A stretch of DNA of 64,000 nt from Spirometra erinaceieuropaei (lineage: Eukaryota > Platyhelminthes > Cestoda > Diphyllobothriidea > Diphyllobothriidae), in the NCBI GenBank assembly GCA_902702965.1, contig CACRXP010000001.1, forward strand, positions 3,885,325 to 3,949,324. Direction: 5' to 3'. The notes beneath the pieces are model-generated. The model had not been told where the DNA came from. It made no database searches and saw nothing but the letters and a program-made list of their open reading frames with translations. Positions 25,501-34,969 of this stretch are shown piece after piece. Position 1 is the stretch's first letter, and the number at the start of each line of letters is the position of its first letter. A program made the position numbers and the translations under genes.

Positions 25501-26356
25501 GCGAATGGAAACCCGGGCAACTTTAAACTAACGCAACAGAGGGTCTGCTTCAGTAACCCAGGGGTGATGTAACAAACTCGCTAATATAAAATTAGGCGAG
25601 GCGGATAAAACATTACGCTGCTCTCCATTATAGCAAGTCACGAGAGCGGTTTGCGCTTGCAAAATACGATGGAATTGGGGGTCTTTATGGGGATAAGATG
25701 GACTTGTTCCTCACAAAATGGTGGGCATCCTGTGATTTGCTTCATAAAAATCTTCAGATCTGCACTCCTGTCGGTAAAAGCGTCGACTAATATTTCTCGC
25801 GTATCCTCAAAATCTTGTTTTGGAAAGATGGCAATTGTCAATTGAAAGAAAATCCCTTTACACAGGATGCCACCACCCAAAACGGACTATCGATTAACGT
25901 TTGCTCCAGTTAGTGATCTGGTAACCGAGGTCCCACCTTCCAAACATTTAATCCAACGTTATTATATTAAAACCAACTTCGTCATTAGCTAATAACTCAT
26001 TTGCATAAATATATATTCTTTTGCGAATGAGATACAGGACGACATGTTCATGCAGCATATCGCATCATATGTCAAACTATGTAAGTAGTCCGTTGAACCA
26101 AAACGCGTTAAGTTCCAGATAGTTTCTGTGTTACAGAGTATTTCATAAATATAATGGTAATAGTCATAAGAGCCTCTAAAGAGAGCTTGCGTGTGGGGTC
26201 GAATATTCAAAGCCAGTATTGTACGTGCGAAGAGGATAAAGAACTTACGTCGATGTTCCAATTGTAGGCTTCCAAATAATGTCTTGCGGTATCTTCCGAT
26301 GTGCGGACTACTTCCATCAACTGCTTTATTAGGCGGTCGTGATCAGGCTGACTCAT
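9366..26356 (-). CDS. NSFL1C: NSFL1 cofactor p47 homologue (UBA-SEP-UBX p97/VCP adaptor), complete, 7 exons
   Basis: Join on the minus strand: 26356-26249, 18992-18799, 17418-17152, 14183-13988, 12050-11803, 10904-10845, 9498-9366. The joined length is 1206 nt, or 401 residues plus TGA; human p47 is about 370. All introns are GT/AG and all phases agree. Seen: a UBA-like N-terminus (residues 1 to about 46), a Pro/acidic linker, SHP box 1 (FTGAGYRLG, 184-192), a SEP domain from about 216 (VKMWQDGFSLDDG), SHP box 2 (FSGTGHMLG, 288-296), and a UBX domain from about 326 to the end with an FPR loop (AFPRKEL). Known for the family: p47 links the p97/VCP ATPase to ubiquitin and to SNARE-dependent Golgi and ER membrane fusion. 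The UBX FPR loop and SHP boxes contact p97. The ATG is chosen because it opens the UBA domain at the expected place. Introns are full of transposon debris but the exons are undamaged. Confidence 0.93.
9585..9835 (-). mobile_element. tRNA-derived SINE (family E)
   Basis: On the minus strand a pol III A-box-like CGTGGCTCAGTGGTTCGAGC is followed by a B-box-like GGGATCGAGCC. Then comes the body with TAAGCCAGAAATGGTCACC and CCCTTGTCCTGTTCCGTAAT shared with copies at 29440-29640, 9960-10110 and 53190-53270. Confidence 0.65.
9960..10110 (+). mobile_element. SINE family E fragment
   Basis: Carries AACAGGTCGCAAGATCCAG, GGCTAACTGGTGACGG and CGCCAGAAATGACAATTCC in the same order as the fuller copy at 29440-29640. 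Confidence 0.55.
10250..10580 (-). mobile_element. LINE-B 3' end with SINE E tail
   Basis: The minus strand encodes WVELSRSAAADRHAWRGTA, the conserved C-terminus of LINE-B (compare 24840-24900), followed by noncoding tail. 10255-10325 resembles a diverged SINE E end in reverse. Confidence 0.55.
10845..10904 (-). CDS. NSFL1C: p47 exon 6 (60-nt UBX exon)
   Basis: The acceptor is CTTCCTTTACAG. The first G completes Arg338, followed by LLVKLNNDHRVSDLRSAIL, matching the UBX segment with the conserved hydrophobic, N-H and DLR positions. It ends with GG of a split Gly. The donor is GTAGGT. Confidence 0.9.
11803..12050 (-). CDS. NSFL1C: p47 exon 5 (SEP end, SHP box 2, UBX start)
   Basis: The acceptor CCCTGCCCTTTTTTAG is strong. 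It encodes ELISTSNMEVHVLLEDHH (the end of SEP), then FSGTGHMLG (second SHP box), a proline-rich spacer, and STQIQVRLPDGS, which is UBX strand 1. It ends with AG of a split Arg. The donor is GTGAAC. Confidence 0.92.
13185..13400 (-). repeat. Family A copy in p47 intron
   Basis: In reverse it reads GATAGTGTGCGGCAGATGC, then CACGCGCAAGTCACCGTCC, matching the core of family A. Confidence 0.5.
13440..13620. repeat. (CTA)n-type microsatellite, about 180 bp
   Basis: Imperfect CTA/CTG/CCA trinucleotide tract. The long Leu and Val homopolymer frames here are artefacts of the repeat. Confidence 0.95.
13988..14183 (-). CDS. NSFL1C: p47 exon 4 (SHP box end and SEP domain)
   Basis: The acceptor follows a CT-rich tract ending CCGTAG. 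The first base completes Arg190, followed by LGETLNEP. The SEP core is clear: VIVKMWQDGFSLDDGPLR, then YTDPESQEFMECIKRGQIP. The donor is GTAAAC, phase 0. Confidence 0.93.
14190..17150. other. p47 intron 3
   Basis: No exon or recognisable element apart from a SINE E-like piece around 16100-16180 (GGAGGCCTGAGGTTGGAGTG). Several open frames (for example 14466-14750, plus) have no recognisable domain. Confidence 0.4.
17152..17418 (-). CDS. NSFL1C: p47 exon 3 (linker and first half of SHP box 1)
   Basis: The acceptor is a T-rich tract ending AATAG. It encodes NSEDDNQAFYVGG, GQQVLGPPRPKK and the DFVRDVFQQAREGGAE block, all aligning with the vertebrate p47 linker. It ends in FTGAGY plus AG of a split Arg. 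The donor is GTGAAC. Confidence 0.92.
18256..18435. repeat. Small hairpin/MITE-like inverted repeat in p47 intron 2-1 region
   Basis: Arms 18256-18288 and 18402-18435 pair as TACCATACTTGACAGTA...AGGTA(G/C)TAGCT with two mismatches and one indel, enclosing about 113 bp. It lies in the intron between exons 2 and 3. Confidence 0.7.
18799..18992 (-). CDS. NSFL1C: p47 exon 2 (UBA end and Pro-rich linker)
   Basis: Starts after TTCTGTAG with EAVQNFINDD, then an acidic stretch and a proline/serine-rich linker, ending TLSTISQQ plus two bases of a split codon. The donor is GTATGT. It is 194 nt, running from phase 0 to phase 2. Confidence 0.9.
18993..23194. other. p47 intron 1, 3' part
   Basis: No exon seen. 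21750-21805 repeats the CTCCTTAATGTGGCCTTCATG segment found near 2240. Frames at 19733-20157 and 22052-22360 look like chance or decayed repeat and match nothing I know. Confidence 0.4.
23195..24980 (+). mobile_element. LINE-B, decayed RT-containing copy inside p47 intron 1
   Basis: Broken frames encode VRDVNGNFTADNSA (23245), LRNNTAPEEDGI, AWRDEVVPNDRGSGILVSFF (RT thumb-side motif), FNDFTAAHESAHHESLWRIA (degenerate RT motif A), SKDDIVPRVGAARMHF, ALVRSVHRNGCKC, and the tail REWIESSRF with HIWRGTVSDIIETG. Order and spacing fit a single non-LTR element. Opposite strand to the host gene. Confidence 0.85.
24981..26248. other. p47 intron 1, 5' part
   Basis: Holds an 80-codon minus-strand frame at 25638-25880 (ILVDAFTDRSADLKIFMKQI) with no recognised domain. 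Otherwise nothing seen. Confidence 0.35.
26249..26356 (-). CDS. NSFL1C: p47 exon 1 (start codon and most of the UBA domain)
   Basis: Contains 36 codons starting MSQPDHDRLIKQLMEVV and ending EAYNWNID, the helix-1 to helix-3 part of a UBA domain of the p47 type. The donor is GTAAGT, phase 0. The next exon opens with EAVQNF, completing the UBA third helix. The ORF is only 36 codons, too short for a length-based ORF search. Confidence 0.9.
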
Positions 26357-26399
26357 GTCCTCTGAGGTTCTGTACTGTTGGGCTCCACCAAATCCAAAG

Positions 26400-26990
26400 A
26401 ACGGCGCTCAAGGCAAATAGTCTTTGGTAGTCAAATTAACAACCGCGAACAAAGCTGGCTAATACTAACCGAGAACTAGTTATTCTGGATTCCGGGAAAA
26501 TGATGGGATTGCGCAGATTACTACCAGGTAACACAATTTCCTAAATGGGGAAGTGAGAGTATATAAGACTTGCTAAATGAGAACAATATACGAATGCAAT
26601 GAAAAAAGGTAGTCTAAACCTATGAAAAAACCTTCAAGAATAAGCAAAAACAAAGAAAAACAAACCACCTGCAGGAAAGGCCGTAAAAAACCTGCCGCAA
26701 TCACGTTAGGACATATCCATTTAACATTACTTAAATTGTAATTTACAAGACTCTTAAGAAGCCTAAAACTGGACAGTAAATACGTTTGCGGCCAGGTGTG
26801 ACAGGATAGAAAGGCGAGAGACGGGAGGGCGGACAACAAACAAGGACAATGCAAATAGGAGCAAATGCCATGGCCACCCCAACTCCGCCACCTCTACACA
26901 CTCGGCTAATTAATGAGGAAAAACCTATGCCACCATGACAACAATTACTGACCCACGCAATGCAGCGCACTGGAAGTCAGCCTCATCCAG
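26400..26990. other. Region upstream of the p47 start codon
   Basis: Contains the p47 promoter and 5' UTR by position. No motif or domain could be assigned. Confidence 0.3.
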
Positions 26991-28200
26991 TTCACAATGG
27001 AGGCAGAGGTCAACAACCAACTAGCGTTGCTAGACGTCCTGGTCCACGGTTATATCGTCGGAAGCCTATAGAAGAAGGCATACCGAAAGGACACCAACGC
27101 ACGTCAGGTCCTCACTTACTACTGTAACCACTCGTTGTGCCACAATCGTAGCTGTGTGCGAACTCTTTACAAGAGGTCGGAAACTCATTGCAGTGAGGCA
27201 GTCGACAAAGCAGCCAAACTCCATTATCTTCGGTGGATTTTTATCTCCAATGATAACCCTCGCAGTTTCATCGAAAGTAGCAGACAACCAAAGAAAGCTA
27301 TAAGGCTACGGACAGGACATTCAAAAGTGCGGAGAGCACTACCGTATATCGAGAACGTATCCGAAGCAGTCGCTCATCCCTTACAATCACTGGGGATCGT
27401 CGACGCCCAAGACCTCAGGCGCCAATAAGACGCCTCGTCGTGAAACTCAAGGCCCCTCAGTCACGAGGCGAAGTAGCGAATATGGTCCACCATGTCCAGT
27501 GCAGTTCCTGTGAGGCGAACGACGTTGGAGAGACCTACATGGGTGAGCATGCAAGGGCGGTGACGAGGATGGACCAACTTTCGCTGATGGCGGAACACTG
27601 TGCTGCCTCTGGACACACTTTCGCCTTCCAGAACGCTGAAATCCCAGGCCGAGGCACCGACCAGACAGGCAGGGGCACGATCAAAGCCTGGCACACCATA
27701 CCGACTTTCATCAACCGCTGAATGATTCTCTCGGCGGCTTACCAGGCCTTACGAGTGCGGTTTAATCAACGGACTAAAAGGCAGGAAGTCAGGAACAAAA
27801 ACCTAAGTGGACACAGTTCGCGCCCAAACACCGCTGACGAGGTCACCAGCCCGATAAGCAAGGAAACATAGGCAACAGTTCAACAACAACCGAGGTGCAC
27901 ACGGGCAGACGCAAACGAGGGAAAATTACGAGAAACGCTGATCAGGCACAACAAATGCTGGCAGTGCAGACGAGGCCAATGATTGTTGCCATCCCGACAC
28001 AGCTCCCCGACGAGAGAGAAAGGGACACACCAGCAGGACAGCAATTAACTTCTCCCCCGCAGCACATCCTGCACGAATAAGAGTATGAACGACAGCACGT
28101 CGGCGTGCTCAGCACCCATAAATACTGTGAGGCGCCGTACAGAACCTACCACCAACGATGGAAGCTTGATTGTTTTAGAAACGTCAGGATGCTAAATGTA
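26990..28200 (+). mobile_element. Decayed Penelope-like element, RT end plus GIY-YIG
   Basis: Encodes NNQLALLDVLVHG, then NRSCVRTLYKRSETHCSEA, LHYLRWIFISNDNPRSFIES, IENVSEAVAHPLQSLG (27135-27428). In another frame it encodes the GIY-YIG part: VQCSSCEANDVGETYMGEHA, AEHCAASGHTFAFQNAEI, TIKAWHT (27440-27721). Frameshifts, stops and catalytic changes are present. A possible worn hammerhead 3' core (AGAAACGTCAGG) lies at 28167-28178. Confidence 0.8.
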
Positions 28201-28379
28201 CGGTTCCTGAGATCGCCCCTTTCTCATTTATCTACAGGGACGTGCATTTTCGCCTCAATTGGCAATATATATGGTGCGATTATCTTTCTCGCAGTATTCA
28301 TTTCGTCTGACTACGCGCTGGTGTTACCGACTTGAAAATTCACGAGTGTATGTGGATTTTGCGACGCGCCTTCTCCTTT

Positions 28380-28401
28380 ACATATATATATATATATATC
28401 G
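28380..28401. repeat. (TA)n microsatellite
   Basis: Run of alternating T and A at the end of the PLE flanking repeat; a shorter one is at 29305-29317. Confidence 0.85.
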
Positions 28402-28464
28402 TGTATATCATCCGCCGAGGAAGACGAAGAAGAGAAATCGATTTCATGGACCAGGTTGTATTCA

Positions 28465-28506
28465 GACTGACGTTTCGGAAACACACTCGTTTCCATCATC
28501 AGAGTC
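28465..28506 (-). ncRNA. Minimal type I hammerhead ribozyme of a Penelope-like element
   Basis: On the minus strand, in order: stem I strand GACT, core CTGATGA, stem II GGAAAC/GTTTCC with loop GAGTGT, core GAAAC, cleavage triplet GTC, stem I partner AGTC. Stem II is 6 of 6 paired, stem I 4 of 4, and stem III is essentially absent. That is the minimal form reported for metazoan PLEs, thought to work as dimers. It lies immediately 3' of the GIY-YIG stop, the expected position. Confidence 0.85.
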
Positions 28507-29194
28507 GTGCGCTGACGTTTCCTGCTGGCCTTGATCTGTTGAGCCTTGCCGCCTGCCTCGTATTATAACCGTGCACAATGCACGTTTGTTGACTAGCCTG
28601 CTTTCCGTTGGCTGATTGTCGCCTCCCTGATCTCAGCCATTGGTGGACTGGCGTGGCTTGTGTCCCCCTCACGCCTAACGTGGTTGCCGCTGCGTCGGCG
28701 TGCTCGTTCGCCTCCCCCTCGTCAGACGGCGGGCTGATTGGTCTTTGTTTCTCAGGCGTGGGGTTTCCGGCCTCGTGAGTACGTCCGTGAGACGGTGTGC
28801 CACGCCGGTCACGTGACATCCCGTCAGCGCCTTCTCCTCTCTCCGTGAGCGTCGGCGGTCGACCCCGTGTGGCTCTGTTCATCCGTGCCATCGGCCATGC
28901 CTGGACTGACTCGAGTCTTGCGCGGAGCGCCTGGTAGGCTGGATGTAGGTCTATGGCCCGGTTGAGTGTGCCAGTCGAGGACCAACTTTCCAGCATTAGT
29001 CTGGCCATTTTATCATTGGCTCGGCCGATCACACTCGCTTTCTCGAAGGCAAAACAGTGATTCCGCTCTAGTGTGTGGCCATACACCAACGACAGCTTAT
29101 CCTTGCGATTGATTGCTAGCTGGTGCTCGTGCAATCTTGTGCCGAGGCGTTTTCCCGTTTCACCAACATACCTTGGCTGAATGAAGGCAAACAA
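28499..29194 (-). pseudogene. PLE GIY-YIG endonuclease domain, 5'-truncated but open for 231 codons
   Basis: Reads RYVGETGKRLGTRLHEHQ, ERNHCFAFEKASVIGRANDK and LMLESW (catalytic Glu of the GIY-YIG fold), then LNRAIDLHPAYQALRARLES and a long basic, Pro-rich tail ending GNVSARL and stop. The leading GIY strand and the whole RT are absent, so the insertion is 5'-truncated. The frame is unbroken, so this is the youngest PLE piece here. The ATG is fortuitous. Confidence 0.8.
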
Positions 29195-29434
29195 TCCCGA
29201 AACAGTGCTGTATCAATCTACCCCCCCCCAGACTCAGTCGTGCCCCTTCAGCTCGAAAATTCACGAGTACAACTCGACTTTTCCGAAGAACCTCTATTTT
29301 TCCATATATATATCATGCGCCGCTGTGCGGCTGCTGGTTGGGCTCGAGAGAGATCCCTTAAGGCACAACGGAACGAGTGAGTTCCGTATGAACGATCGGT
29401 GAGCGCCCCCTAACATTGTATATTCCCGATCGAA

Positions 29435-29640
29435 AACCGACATGGCAACGGACTCGTGGCCCGGTGAGTAGAGGCGTTGACTTCCAAACCAACAGGTCGC
29501 GAGTTGGAGGCTCGGGTGTTCCACACTTCGGGCTTGGGTGTGGCTGGCTGACGACGGCTAATAAGCCAGAAATGACCATTCCAGTCTCCCTTGTCTTTGT
29601 CGGTAATGCCATTCTGCCTATATATATAATTCGAAAGTGT
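29435..29640 (+). mobile_element. SINE family E, best copy
   Basis: tRNA-like head ACTCGTGGCCCGGTGAGTAG, then CAACAGGTCGCGAGTTGGAG, CTTGGGTGTGGCTGGCTGAC and the tail AGCCAGAAATGACCATTCC, ending in a short TA run. Confidence 0.7.
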
Positions 29641-29689
29641 TTTTTGTTCCCAACGCTAAAATGTAACAGCCGAGGAGCAGATCAACAGC

Positions 29690-31265
29690 TAAATCTCTTC
29701 AGACGCTCTTGAATTCTATGCTAACCGCATCACACCAGATGGTCTTTAAAAGTTTAACATCGTCCGAAATCGTGATAGCGCTGTAGCCCCGGTTGTTGAC
29801 TCAGTCATTAATAACAAAAAGGAAAAGCAGCCGCCCTAAAAGTGCTGACTGGAAGATACCACTTGAACGGGGATAGGAGTTGACATCAAGTTATCAACGC
29901 ACGCGGTTTGTGATCTCCCTGTAAGGTAATTTGCGTCATACGTCAGCAGTTTTCCTCTTATTACAATTTCAGATATTTTATAGATGAGGTTTTTGTGTGG
30001 GACGCTGCCGAGCGTCTTCCTTAGATCCGTGTGGATGACGCCAGCTCTACTCTCCTCACACAGATCACGAGTCCGTTGTTCAACAGCGAGCAACAAACTG
30101 GAAAGAAAATAGCGGCTCTACCTGAAGCCGTGCTGGAGCCGTAAGAAAATGTGATCCCCCCTAGGAACTCTGTCCTAACCGTCTTTAGTGAGATATTCAT
30201 TAATTTACAACTAATGCACTTTAGGTTGAAGGACCGATGATTGTTGGCATTAAGTCGAGCTCCATCACTGTATAGCGAGTAGATATTTGCTGTATTCAAT
30301 TCGGATGGCAATTTCCCCAAGCTGAATGACAAACGGATGAAATGTGCTACTGATCTGGAGAGGTCGTTTTCCAATTCTTTGGTGTACAGTGACTGGATCC
30401 TTGTTTTTAGCCGACCGTTAATATTGAAGAGTGAAATCTTGTGAATTAGTGCAGCCTGCCGCATAATTCGGAATTTATAATTCTTCTTTGCCTAACGGAT
30501 GCATTTGTGACTGCATTTCGCTGGCAGTGAAATTCTTCTGGGTGTTCTTGCGAACCGGGTTGTCTGTATAACTTCTATTCTCAATTATGTTCCTTAATTT
30601 TCTTTAAAGTTCCCTTATTAATCTGGCGACAGACCGTTTTCTATACCTTCGTTGGACAACAACGACGAATTTAGTATGGTGAAACTGTCCTAAACAATTA
30701 TCAGTCGTCTTCTGAATCACTTTTAAGCAAGCAGCTTTAATGCCCTGGCACAAATTCGTGTTTCATCATGTTTAAATCTGTCTTTCGTATATTCCATTGG
30801 CCTTCCATCCCCTTCTGGCTTTGAGAATAAAGCCACTATTTACACGGTAAAGTGTATAGTCATTCTTGCAGAGAGGTGCGATGGAATATACTTTGATAAT
30901 GTTAGCGGAGTCCTTCGTAGAAAGTATGTGCTAGCAAATGACTCGCCGGTTCTCTCTAGATCTCCTTGATATCTTTACAGGCCGTGCCAGCGGGGCTCGA
31001 TGGTAAGGCCCATTAGCTTACTACTGAAGGAAATTGGCGCCCCAAAACTGCCAGAGTTTTCCAGTTTATTGCAAGTGCATTGGAATCCCAAACAATGTAA
31101 ACCCATTGATGTCTAGCCACCTCCTTAATTAAATTGAGCAACAACTCGTCAGCTGCATCCTGAATGGCTGATTGTCTGTAAAACGTCGGGAGTTCTAGTC
31201 TTCGTGGGTTATTCTCTTTTACCTTTACACATACGTATACATATTCAAGTAGCAGAGTGCGCACT
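29690..31265 (-). mobile_element. CR1-like LINE, decayed (endonuclease to RT)
   Basis: Minus strand, 5' to 3': AIQDAADELLLNLIKEVARH with WVYIVWDSNALAINW (endonuclease GDFN-A-INW motif, mutated) near 31100; LSFSLGKLPSELNTANIYSL near 30330; VIHTDLRKTLGSVPHKNLIY (RT motif A with its Asp lost); LTGRSQTACVDNLMSTPIPV; and INDSVNNRG with ISDDVKLLKTI (motif C, DD kept) near 29780. Frameshifted between parts. Confidence 0.82.
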
Positions 31266-31989
31266 CGTTAAACTATCGAAATTCTTGTCCACAGTCACCG
31301 CATCGCGGGAACAATTTTGCGGTAGTTGTGAGTTCTAGTTTTATCACACCGACTGCGGACACAAGCTTCGTTTAATCTGCAACTTGCTTTTCAAAGAATA
31401 CAAGGTTTGCTTATCTTACGCAATTATTCCACCGACTGAATCGATCTAAAGCAATTCTCACTTTAGTCGGCATAATCTCCATCAATCTATTAGTCTTCCT
31501 ACGGCCGTTATGCAGGATTGTCGCTAGTATGAAATTTCCATTAATCCAGCGAACTGTGTCTGATTAGTCAAATTTTTCCGAATATGATCATTTCGAAAAA
31601 AATTTCCTCCGAAGTCACTAAGAGTCGCTTGATAAGACGGTCATTATAATCGTTAGTATGCACGATTGATCGCACAAGTTTAAGTCCCAAATTTACGTTT
31701 AAGTAAGGAAGACGAAAGCTAGTCCACAGACGAAACAATTTTTTATTTTTTAGTCTCGGGGCACGCGCAGTAGTCTAGTGAAAAAATCCCAGCAGCAAAA
31801 ACGGACGGACGTGATATGCCACTGTTTCGAGGATGATTGCACAGGAATCTGAGTTGTGGCGCCAAGACGAAACATCGATTGGCTGAATTCTCGTCCAAGA
31901 TCCGGGCATTAATAACTTCTCGGCTCGTCTTGCTTATCGCATCCACTAGTAACGTGATGAATACAAAGCTGAACTAATAAGCCGTTTCG

Positions 31990-32160
31990 AACGTGCAGGC
32001 AGCCACCTACGATAATTCGTCGCTCTTCCTCCTGGGAACTGCGATCAGTTTTTGTTCGTTTGAAGAATGTACTGACAGTTTGGTTTGTGCGTCACCAGAT
32101 GGTAGCTCAGAAAATTTAGTATTCACGTCTTGTTCCTTGGCTTGCTACAAACCCTCTTTT
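31990..32160 (-). mobile_element. Worn Penelope-like element fragment
   Basis: Minus strand reads ILNFLSYHLVTHKPNCQYIL, a degenerate match to the post-RT segment (compare HLVAHKPNSVRTLSKRTMTH at 59220). Confidence 0.5.
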
Positions 32161-32169
32161 AGATTTAAC

Positions 32170-34017
32170 CGTTGGGATTTGACTTCCGAACAGAAATTGT
32201 ACATCAGGCAATATTACTTTAATAAGGGACGGGGAATGATCTCTAACCATTTGATAAATAATCAAGCCTTGAGGAAAATTTCCAATCGGGATATTTAGGT
32301 GGTAAAATAAGTGGTGCGGCCTCAGTTATGCCACAGGGTATAAAAAGAGTATTGATACAAGAAACTCTCGGAAGAAATAAATGAGGCTCTGGGGATGAGA
32401 GCGATTGTGAATAAGGTCAGTACGTATTTCAGATTTGTTATGGCCGTTTATGTTTTAATCTTCTACGGGCAGGTTACTTCTCCTGCTTTCCTGCTAAAAT
32501 TCCTATTTTTCCTTTATATGCCCTTTACTATGAAATGCTGGCATTCGCTTTTCGTTTTGTTTCCTATCCACCGTCTTTAGCAATGATTCGGGTCATATAC
32601 AAGACTTTTAGATTTGAAATTGAGTTTCGCAATTTCGAAGGCACTTGAAGCAAAATATACCGTAACTGAAGTCTGCATTGTTGTTTTAGATCCGGTAACA
32701 TAGCGATTTGACGACATTTTTTGTGAGCAGTTTTGGCTTAACTTCTCCATTAAAAATGACACTGAAATATTGTGCATTGATACTGACCTTCGCAATTTTA
32801 ACCTTGGTCTTTCGGCTTTAAGCCCCTTCTGGTGGTTACCGGGTGCATTGTTTGTCCCCACAGCTGTAGGTACGGAGGTGGCCCCACCCTAGGGTCGCAT
32901 CGAGGAATCTAATGGTCAGCCTGGTACGCAAGGTTTTTGCGAATTTCGTACTCATCGGGTGAATTTCGGCACACGTTAGCATACAGGCCGACTGACAGCG
33001 TATTATTTCTTGAATTTTTATGCTTCTATATTCTCCTATATTTTTAAACGAAGGGTATAAGGATATACATATATAGTCAATATTGATTTATGTTTCAGTC
33101 AGGTTTTACGTCTGTTGTTCTCGGCCTTATTGTCGCCACTTCCCGTCCTTCTAGAGTGGCGGTCTGTTTATTTGACGAGGCATTGTTTACCGACAGGTTT
33201 CCTGGCTCGCCTGCAGATTCCGTCTGGTCGGATTATGAACGAAGGGCCTACCAACTAGAGTCATTCAGTCACCTAGCTAACTTCAGACATATTGTAGGGA
33301 GTGACCCTTGGCGATTGTGATGTTTTCGGGGAGGCGTACAGCCCTACAGGTTTGTGTGTATCACTGGTTCTTTGATTCTTCAGTTCAGGGGATTTCATGG
33401 AAAAATTTCTTTAAATCCTATGTTAGGAGATTTCTTACACCTTTGCCTTATACTGCAATCGGGGTCCTTGTGCATGTATGATGTATGCCTGTTATGGGAG
33501 GATATATTGCCACCTGAACGTAGGAACATCCTATTATCGGGCCCATTGTCGTCAGAAAATGTTTCGAATCTTTCATCTATCTTATGCTGTCTATCAGGCC
33601 CGCTGCCTAGAACGAGGTATCATGGGGTGAACTATGACTCACATGTAAAGATGCGATTAGTATGTATAAATGCGCTTTTTCGCTGGACACAATATTGCCG
33701 TTGGCGGGGATCCTCTTGATCCTTGTTAGGTTGTTTGAAAAACGTTAAACCAGTTCAGACGAATTGTCTCTACTGATTAAAATTAAAGCCGAGCTCTATG
33801 GGGCACTAAACGAACGACTCGGTGGGAGGGTTACGAGATTGTTTCTGTGTGAAGTACGGCATAAGCCTAAACTGTAAAGAAACAGCGACTATGTGAAGGA
33901 AGTAATCTGACACAACAGAGAGGTCGAAATTAGAGCCGACAAAGGGAACATCGAGGAAAATTTATCATACGACAAGAATATATGGTGAGCTAGGTTTCCT
34001 GCGTTTTTTTACTTATG
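32170..34017. other. Unrecognised intergenic sequence
   Basis: Frames such as 33354-33719 (plus) match no family I know and lack convincing exon boundaries. Confidence 0.35.
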
Positions 34018-34969
34018 CAGTCAGTGACCGATCTCATAAAATGTTAGACTGATTTCTGAAATACTTAAGTGGAGTTTTAATAAATTATCGGGTGTCATAG
34101 TCCAGTGCAATATATATTTTGGACACAGCATGATGTTGGACTTTAAGTTCACCTCTTTTCGGCCGCCAGCAAAAACATTGCTGGCAAAAGTGACTACTTG
34201 AGTAGTCGGCACTTTTCCCGTTTATTTTTGATACTATTACAGATTCGAACTATATTTTATAGAAAGCATGCGCAGGAGCATTCTTTCATGTACTGGTCTG
34301 GCAGTATATCACTTCCTCTTAAAATTTTATACCCAAAAGAAAGGTATATTTTGGTTTCAAAACCTTTCTTTTTATGAAATTTCTTGAGACTGTTCCATGT
34401 CTGTCCATTTATTAATGCTCCTCATGAAGCATGCAGCATAGTCCACATCCATTGCAAAATGCTGTGGACTCCAAATAATTTTTTCAATGATATAGGGGAA
34501 GTCATCATTATCCTTCTGGGGTAAGCATGCAACTTGTGGACAGAAATCTCGCAATGCAAATGCAATGAAAAATTGCGCTCAAAATTATTCGGAAATAGAA
34601 AACCTTCTTAAAAATCGAAATGTGTCTGCCCTTTGAGTGTTAAATTCAAAGGCAAAGTAGTTTTCCGCCAAATGAGTACATAAAAATACCTCCATGCATA
34701 TTTTCTCTGGAATACAACTTTAATTTTCAAGAGAACCAAAAATCAATAGAAAGGTTGCATAATGCGTAAGTATTCACATATTACCGACTGCGTTTTTGCA
34801 GTCGGCCGAAGAAAAGTGCATTTAAAAACCAACATCCTGTCGTGTCCAAAATATCATGGGATTTTTCTGCAGAAAAACCGATATTACAACCCGAGTAAAG
34901 TAATCCTTTCTGATCGAAAACTCTTTTAAGATTAACATTTGATTAGTTCGCTCACTGAGCGTATGTTTA
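34018..34969. mobile_element. Palindromic TIR element, copy 2
   Basis: Left end CAGTCAGTGACCGATCTCAT, right end GTTCGCTCACTGAG in inverse. Arms pair over several hundred bp. About 950 bp. Confidence 0.75.

Larger units (their letters stand above)
28334..29322 (-). mobile_element. Penelope-like element 3' end flanked by direct repeats
   Basis: The GIY-YIG ORF and hammerhead (listed separately) lie between two related segments (28334-28402 and 29254-29322). Each has GAAAATTCACGAGT followed by about 45 bp and a TA-rich tract, suggesting remnants of the PLE flanking repeats. Confidence 0.65.

Noticed and set aside
28167..28178. Hammerhead at the 3' side of the 27-kb PLE
   Set aside because: Only the GAAACGTC half is clear; no convincing CTGATGA or stem II upstream, so not listed as an RNA feature.
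28499..29194. Intact 231-residue host protein
   Set aside because: Sequence is the GIY-YIG end of a Penelope-like element, lacking its first catalytic strand and with a fortuitous ATG.
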